From Pectinophora gossypiella (lineage: Eukaryota > Arthropoda > Insecta > Lepidoptera > Gelechiidae): 64,000 bases of DNA. The position numbers were made by a program, and so were the translations under genes. Below are positions 27,801 to 36,800 of this stretch, piece by piece (positions within the stretch are counted from its first letter, which is position 1; each line of letters starts with the position of its first letter). The stretch lies in NCBI RefSeq assembly GCF_024362695.1, contig NC_065420.1, forward strand, positions 11,819,420 to 11,883,419. The letters are read 5' to 3'. The notes under the pieces are model-generated. The model made no database searches. It saw only the letters and a list, made by a program, of their open reading frames with translations, and had not been told where the DNA came from.

Positions 27801-30800
27801 ACGCTGCGGGTTGGTGGAGGTGTTTTTACGGCTAATAGCCGGGACCACCGGCTTAACGTGCCTTCCGGAGCACGGAATCAAATACAATTTCATTTAATCA
27901 AATACAAGTCCTCAAGTCCCCACTTGGAGTGTATTTGATTTAATGATATATTATATAAAAATATAGATAAAATCACTAGAGAGTTTATTATTTAATCATA
28001 AGCATCATTACTAGCAAATGTGTCTATTGTTTTATTTTACGTATCTGCGCGCTACACTGCAGCTGTACAAATGTACCATATCCTTTGCCGAAGGTTGTCT
28101 GGAAGAGATCGCTCTTAGCGATAAGGCCGCCTTTGCCCACCTTAGAATAAGTTTATCCTGTAAATGTTTTGTAAATTTGTGTGCAATAAAGTGTTTTTAT
28201 TATTATTATTATTATTACTAGCACAAATCAGTCAAGTTAATGTCCAATTTTTTTCTAAATGTCGCCTAGACAAAAATGTTCTGTGACTGAAATAATTTAA
28301 GGCTGACTTCGCAATATTATTTAAGAACATAAATCCTATTATCAGGTATGGTTAATAAACATTCGAGTGATTTTATCGATATCTTTCATTTAATCAAATA
28401 CACCCCTAGCTACAACACTAGTAGCTACTTGTCCGTTGGTGCTCTACGTGGAATAGTTTTGGTGATCCAAGAATTAGTGATCTAAGCTATGGTGCTCTGC
28501 GTGGAATACGTCATCCGAACGACTCAAATTGAGTTGCAATATTTTTTGTTATTATTAATTTAAGAATGTCTAGGGAAAACAGCGTTAGGAAAATTTCCAC
28601 AAATTTACATTCCCGAGTAATACATTTTCGGATGTGACTTAACTTGTATTGGGCTGGTTTTCCCTTCGCGAGTTGGAAGGTCTAGACAGGCAGTCGCTTC
28701 TGTAAAAAACCGGACCTGTCAAATCTTCAGGTTAGGTAAGCGGACCCATGAAAAACGGGATAATGCTAGAGAGATGATTTAAGAACATCTACGAAGTTTT
28801 TCTTGCAGCTACTTTTCCTCGGCTTTACAGGTTGTGAGAAACTGCAGTAGTTTTAGGCGGATGAGACATTCGACAAAAATATTCATGTAAAAATTTACAT
28901 GTATTTGAACTTGAGTTTAATTTATCTAGTTCAGTACAATTATTGATTATGTTTCAAAATAATGTTTTACAATAGCTTCAATGCTTTAATATAGTTACAT
29001 ACATACATACACATACATAAACTCACGCCCGTAATCCCTAATGGGGTGGGCAGAGCCACAAGTAATCAAGACAACTTGCAGCCACTGTTGATACGATGTC
29101 GTAAGCTGGATATGATGAACCTTATGGTGATAAGAGATCAGCCTATCGCCCATAACATTAGTCCATCATGTTAGAGGACACAATCCCTCTGTCGGTTTTT
29201 ACGACATGCCCGGGAAGACAAGCAGCTGAACGTTTTCTATGTTTTTTATTTGCTCCCAGAACAGCATAGAAGCAAATTAATATAGTTAGATCGGTTAAAG
29301 TGCAAAAGCCTGTGGTGTCCATTAGCATAATGATGTATTAGTCGAGACTCGACGGATCGATTCTGTTGAAATATTTCACCGAGTTCAATTTTTCACCGGC
29401 TTCAAACAAAATCTCAATAAGGGACTTTCCAGGCTAGATGGCGTTGTACAGCTTTAACGTCATAATTACCTATTTTCTGATTACTCGGGTACATAATTAT
29501 TCCAAAATACAATGTAATGGCGGAAACATTGATGAAAATAATTGTTACTTGATATTTGGATCACATTATGTCTATAATACCAGTGCGTGTTGCCAGTGAT
29601 GACCTACGGCAGTGAGACGTGGCCGCTTACTATGGGTCTCGTGAGGAGGCTCGGTGTCGCTCAGCGGGCAATGGAGAGAGCTATGCTCGGTATTTCCCTG
29701 CTCGATCGAATCAGAAATGAGGAGATCCGCAGGAGAACTAAAGTCACCGACATAGCTCGAAGAATTGCAAAGCTGAAGTGGCAGTGGGCAGGACACATAG
29801 CGAGGAGAACCGATGGCCGATGGGGCGGAAAGGTTCTGGAGTGGCGACCACGTGTCGGACGACGCTCAGTGGGTAGGCCCGCTACAAGGTGGACCGACGA
29901 TCTGGTGAAGGTCGCGGGAAGCCGCTGGATGCGGGCAGCGCAGGACCGATCGTCGTGGAGATCCTTGGGGGAGGCCTATGCCCAGCAGTGGGCGTCATAC
30001 GGCTGATGATGATGATGTCTATAATTATGTTGCTTCTGTTTATTCTGATTAGAATAATAATGGGTTGAAGATGTAATTGTGCATGGGCGTAATAAAAAGG
30101 GTCATCATTTATACCCAAAAACAAAAATGAAAGTTGCATATTATGTCTGTTATCTATGAAATTAGAAGGTTAAACGAAGGAAAATCTGTACAGCACCATC
30201 TATATTGTTTTTGTGGAAAGTAGCCTGAAAAGTCTTTCATTCAGCTGAGTTTTTTTTTAATAATTTGGTATCTGCCCCACTAATAAGTCTGTTATAATCT
30301 ATGGATCGATTTCTATCCAGAATGAATTACCAGGGCCTCTGGTAAGCAATTAGAAAAGATAGGGAATTTATCCCGGTACGTGGTGAGATTGTAGTCAAAC
30401 AAAAAAAAATATTTTTTTTAATTTTACTTTTATGATAACTATGTACGCACTTATATTTTTTTTAATCCCAGAATCCTTCAGTGCAAGCGGAACAACCTCC
30501 AGCGGAAGGTGTCAAGAAAAGGGAGAAAAAGAAAAAAATTGTAAAAAAGAAAGAATTCACTCAAGTCGACCTACTTCATAAACCAGGGTGTAGTTTCTCT
30601 TTTATGTAATGTTTAATATTAAATTGTTTCCAAAAAACAGCAAAGAAAATGAAATTGCTTGTTCTCTGCGCTGGCGCAAAAAAATGTCTATGTCGATGTT
30701 ATTTTCCTGTATTTTATTTTGGTTCTAGTTGTACAAGAGCGCTACGTAGATCTTGAGTAGAAAATTATTTAATAAATTGTTCTATTTATTTTTATATTTA

Positions 30801-33800
30801 TTATTCGTTTTATTTCATATTGAGTAAACTTCTTTTGTAACATACTCATTGATCTAACTATCGTTGATTCCCGAATACATCCCGCTTAGGGACGGTACTG
30901 AAAAGTTCGGCGTCCGAAGGTAATATACGATCCAGACGACCCGATTACTCTAGCCATAGAGGCGGCCAATCAGCAAGCGACACCAAACACTTCAGGACCC
31001 CGATACCGACACGTCGTGTGGGGGGTCTCCTACACTACACTGAGCCTTATCTGCCTTACTAGATTAAGGATTCGTATCATCTTTGGCACCTTTCCAATTT
31101 TGCTCTTAACAAGAATACTGTCAGTGATAAGTTCTAATTTAAAACCTCATTGCTAGCTAATCTAGCTAATCCCATCTCTATTCTATCCAGAATCTGTGCG
31201 ATTAAACTTTTTGTATCTCATTTCCTTACTCGTTTACCGATGGCCTGATTTAATATTTTGATACAAGTTTTCAATACTTACTTAAGTATTAAGCATCGGG
31301 TTAATGCGACACAGTGTTGCCTAAATATCGATGACAGATACAACAAAATGTCGATACATTCTCAAACATCTATTTGACTACTAAGCTAATAATCTAATAA
31401 GCTACTTTCCAACTAGTCATATCAGTTACTTTTTACTAAACGTCAAAATACGAAATTACTATGGAATTTGTATGAAAAAGCACACTGAGTAAGTTAAATA
31501 GAAAAAGGAATATGTTTTCGGCTGCATTAGCAGTCGTTAATAACCATCAATCCGAACTGGGCCCGCTTGGTGGTTTAAGGCCAGATCTCCCTATCCATCC
31601 GTACCCCAGCAGTGAGGACGTTAATGGGCTGATGATGATGATAACGTTTTTCGTGATTAAAATTCATAAATAAGTTAAATAGAAAAAGGAATAAGTATGT
31701 TTTCGATCTGTCTTTATTTAGTTATCAGAATTTCATAATTTACCTTTGACCCAGTCAAATACCGTATTTATATTTCAATAATGATAACATTTTACTATAA
31801 CTTGAATGCGCGGTATGAATAAGATCTGTCAAAGTACGTAAGCTAGTGTTGTAACGTTGAATTAGCATAGTGAGAGTCGATATTACGTCAATCGATTGTT
31901 TACTTAATTAGAAAATGTGCTTAGACTTCGTGTCAATGTTTTGTTTAATGTGTTTTCTGATTACATTACCAGTTCCAACTAAAAATTGCCATTTAGCCTA
32001 GGCTATCGCATGATGCCAAAATTTAACCGTATAATATATTAATAATTGATTTTTTTTGTAATAAGTGAAAACATTAGTCAATTTATAGTCTCTGCTTACC
32101 CCGGCGGGAAATAGGCGTAAGTTTATGTATGTATGTATGAAAACATTCTTGTCTAGTAAATATTTTTTTCTTACTTCTTCTTTCTATAACTAAGTCAGTG
32201 ACATAAGTTAGTATTGTTATATTAAGTTATATTACAATAAGGAATACATAAACGGTAGTTATGAACATACAGACTCAGCACTTACTGTAAATAAAACCTT
32301 TATTATTATTATTTGAAAGTTGTGAGGGCCGGACCGAATGCAGCCCGCGAGGTCACTGCGACCTTGACAGATCTATTGTGACCTTAAATCCCTACATTTA
32401 AATATCCTCCTCTAGACCGATCCGTTCGAATAGATCCAACGTCTTTTTGGGAGAAAGCTCCATGACTTCCTGGGGGTCCATTATGTGGCCCCCAAGTGTA
32501 CGGCTTCTACTATGTATGAGAGCCTCACAGCTGCATAGCAGATGTAGTGGCGTCTCATCTTCCCCTAAGCAGAATCTGCATAGAGGAGACTCGGTCAAAA
32601 TAAAACCTTAATCAATTTATTGGACAATCTTACGTACTACTGATATTGGGCTGACTATCGAAAAAAAACCTGTTTGGTGCGTCCTTGCCGCGGGGGTGGG
32701 CGCCTCTTACTCCAGTAGGCCGGAGTGAGATGGTGGCTGAGTTCGGATAGGGACCCAGACCTACGAGGTGTAACGTAGAACCCTTGCCCAGGGATACGGG
32801 TGAAGACCTCAACAGTTGCAGAGGCGAAGATGGGAGCCATCGGTACGGCAATGCAGGACGGAACGGGCAAGTCACAGGAACTGTAACCTGCAACCTGACA
32901 GAGCAACTGTCAGTACTATTCAGAGGCGGAGGACAGGAGTCCTAGTATTGCTTTGTAATAGACTACTCTGGGCGGCATCCCACTTGCGTCAGACAGAGTA
33001 CCTACTGCGGGGCGGAAGGCAAGATGGAAACCACTGCCCTATTTTTCCCTAAAAAAGTAGCATGGAAAATGCTGCACCGACAAGAGTGTGGCTCTTAAAT
33101 TGATGATGATCGATAAATATATCGATACTGTACCCAGCAACACTAATGCAAAGTTTGGATCAGTTTAATTAAATCGGGAATTTCTTTGCCTTCCAATTTT
33201 GAAAGCTTTTACTTCGAGTGTGTGTAACAGATGTTAGGTTTGACGAAGCTTTAAACTTCATCATATTAAATATTACCCGTAGCACGTTTCGTCGAAAGAT
33301 AAATATTTTTTACAATCAGTCTTCTTCTATCGTATGGGTTGTGAGGTGGTTTACCAACCCCATCAACCCTGGTGTCAGGGTTACTATTGATCGCCAAAGG
33401 CCCGTGACATGGCTCATGTAACGACTACTAACTTACACCAGTAAATAGTAACTGGGACCAACGGCTTAACGTGTAATATTAACAGCGTGTCTTACTCCTC
33501 TATAATATTATTATGTTGTATATTTTGCCTGTGTCATATTATATTTTTGAGGAATTATAATAATAATTTGGTTGCACTCCCATAGTGCATACAGGGATAA
33601 TCACCGGTTGGTGTCACACAACACGATTAAATTATCCTAAGGGGCCTCTACGTGTTGGCTTCGGCCCCACGCACGCCTCCCAAAAGTCCGGGACTCCGTA
33701 GGCCCGAGATATGGAAACGACATACAAATAATAGTAATAATAATAAGTCTTTTATTCCCAAAAATAACACAAACAAAAAAAGTTACAATAGTGGTTGATC

Positions 33801-36800
33801 GTACAGAGTTTTGATATAGATAGTCAATTCAAATTCAAATTCAAAATTCAAAAATATCTTTATTCAATAGGTAACATAGTTACACTTTGAATCGTCAATT
33901 TTACATAACGAACGTCTCATCCGCCTAAAACTACTGCAGCTTCTCACAACCTGTATAGCCGGGGAAAAGAAGCTGCAAGAAAAACCTCGGCAAAGGGCCC
34001 TAGACGTTCTTTAAAAAAATAAAAATAAACATAAAATATTGGTATACAATTGAGTAATTTAGCTGCCTAGTATCAGTTCTCAGACAGTTAATCCCATGCA
34101 TTCATATCTTCTAAATAATCACTAACTTTATAATAACCTTTTTTGTAAAGTTTTTGTTTAACTACTGTCTTAAAACAGTTGAAAGGCAAATTCTGAATGT
34201 CAATGGGAATCATATTGTAAAAACGTATACATTGCCCCTTAAAAGATTTAGTAACCTTGTGTAATCGACTGACTTGTAAAGCAAGTGTTGCATGATAATT
34301 GGATCAGATACGTATAGAAAGAACTGTTAAATAAATAAAAAAACAAATAAATAAGTAAACAGGTGAATATTGAAATATGTTGCTATCTGTATTGGTTCTC
34401 TTTATTTTGTACGGAACAATAATGAGTGAAAGATGTTATTGTGTCTGGGTGTAATATCAAGGGTCATCATTTATACCCATAAAACAAAGATAAAAGATGT
34501 ATATGTCTGTTATCCATGAAATTCGAAGTTTAAACGAAGGCAAATCTGTATAGCGACATCTATTTTTTGTTATTGCTAGAAAGTCACTCATTGACGACAT
34601 AATATAATGATGCTAATATGCAAATTTAGTTTCGATCGCCATCGACTCGCAAAGAAGAAGAATAATTATGCTCTTTCATTTTTCGCAGTCCCGTGCGTTT
34701 GATCGTCTTAAATGAAAATTAAATATAAAATGAAACAATTGACTTGCGGTTTAAGTATCCAGGGAAATAGAGTGGGGCACAATAGCCTTTGTTTGGCTTG
34801 CGAGCTTACAATCCAGCTCTCATCAATCGGAGCTTGCATTCATCTACAACAACAGGCCACTAAAGGGCACAGGTTAACAATGCTCAGATGTTATAACAGG
34901 GACTACCTAATGTTATGTGGATGGCGCATAACATAACATTAACAGCCTATATGCGTCCCACTCAGTGGCGGCTCTAGGGAGGTGCGAGGTGTGTCACGGA
35001 ACCGGGCGCCGAAAAGGGGGGGGGGGGGGGGGGGGAGAGGTGTCAAAATCAACCATCGGGTTTGATTGCGGCCAAATTAAACCTCATACCGGGTGGCCGT
35101 AAAGAACATTTTTAAAAGATTTATAACTATAGTGTTAGGCTGAATTGTTCGTCGACAGTTATAAGACATTTTTCTATAAATGGCAACACAAGAATGGGGT
35201 TGTCAAATCGGACGGATTGATACACGATCTCTTGCGTTGGGGACCTTGTCGACATCGGACGTGTTTACCAAGTTAAGTGTTATTTTCTTGATACCAGAAT
35301 AAATAAGTGTGATTACTGTTCTTCCGTATTTTTACTACAATAGGTAAATTTCGCTGGCCGTAAACTAATTGAAACATTTTGTATTTTATGGGGCTGAGCC
35401 ACTATGAGGTCTCGCACCACCTAAATATTTTGCCAGGGCCGCCACTGGTCCCACTGCTGGGCACAGGCCTCCCCTCTCAATTAACCGGAGGTGGTATGGT
35501 GCATACTCCACTACGCTGCTCCACTGCGGGTCCTTACCAAACAAGGCACAGTCTCACAAAGTGATTTTGACAATGTCCCGTGAATCGAACCCGGACCTCC
35601 CAATCGTAAGACTAATGCTCTAACCACTAGACCACGTGGATGGCGCACCGCACCGAAATCAGTCCAGTCGCTATTCTACCTTCGTGAGCAGAAGTAGGGC
35701 CTGTTTTTAAGATAGAATTAGCCCATTTTTCCTTTGTTTCTTTCTACTTGTCGTCGTAAATGTGTCGTAGCAACGATGGTAGCTACAAGTAATGCAATTT
35801 TAGCTTGTTTTGTTAAACGGAGGCATGTCATCATGACGTCATCACGCACCGCTAGCTCGGAAACGACAGGACAGTTCGTAGCGCGGTGCGGTTGTGTGGC
35901 GTGAGCGACCGCATTATCGTGTTTGTGGCCTCCGTAGTCCAGTGGTTGAGCGTTGTGTTCACGATTCGGAGGTCCCAGGTTCGAATCCCGGTGGGGAAAA
36001 AATACAAAAATCATCATCTCCCTAGCGTTATCCCGTTTTCCAAGGGTCCGCTTATTTAACCTGAAGATTTACAAGGTCCGGTTTTTTACAGAAGCAGTTG
36101 CTTCTGCAGGCAGTTGCCTGTCTGACCTTCTAACCCGCAAAGGGAAAACCATCCCAATACAGGTTAGATCACATACCTCCGAAATGCATTTCTCGGGAAT
36201 GTGGGTTTCCTCACGATGTTTTCCTTCACCGCGTCATACATAACATAAACTGCCTATATACATCCCACTGCTGGGCACAGGCCTCCCCTCAATCAACCGG
36301 AGGGGGTATGGAGCATACTCCACCACGCTGCTCCACTGCGGGTTGGTGGAGGTGTTTTTACGGCTAATAGCCGGGACCAATGGCTTAACGTGCCCTCCGA
36401 AGCACGAAATCATCTTACTTTTTTCGGACAATCAGGTGATTCAAGCCTGAAAAGTCCTTACCAAACAAAGGACAGTCTCATAAAGTGATTTCGACAATGT
36501 CCCCATCGGGAATCGAACCCGGACCTCCAGATCGTGAGCCTAACTCTCTAACCAGTAGACCACGGAGGCTGTTGCCATAACGCAGTGACAACTTTTCAGA
36601 GATAGATTCAAAATAGGTAAGTAGGAACACGGGTGGAAAGTTAGCAGAACTAATCTATTTAATAACGGTTACCTAATAACTAGTTAGCCAATTTATTTGT
36701 TAGTTCCGACTAACTTAGCGTATGGTAATAACTCCTAACTACAGTTGTATGCATATTAGTTATAACTTAGTTAGTTGCTACCTTACATTGCAGTTACTAC

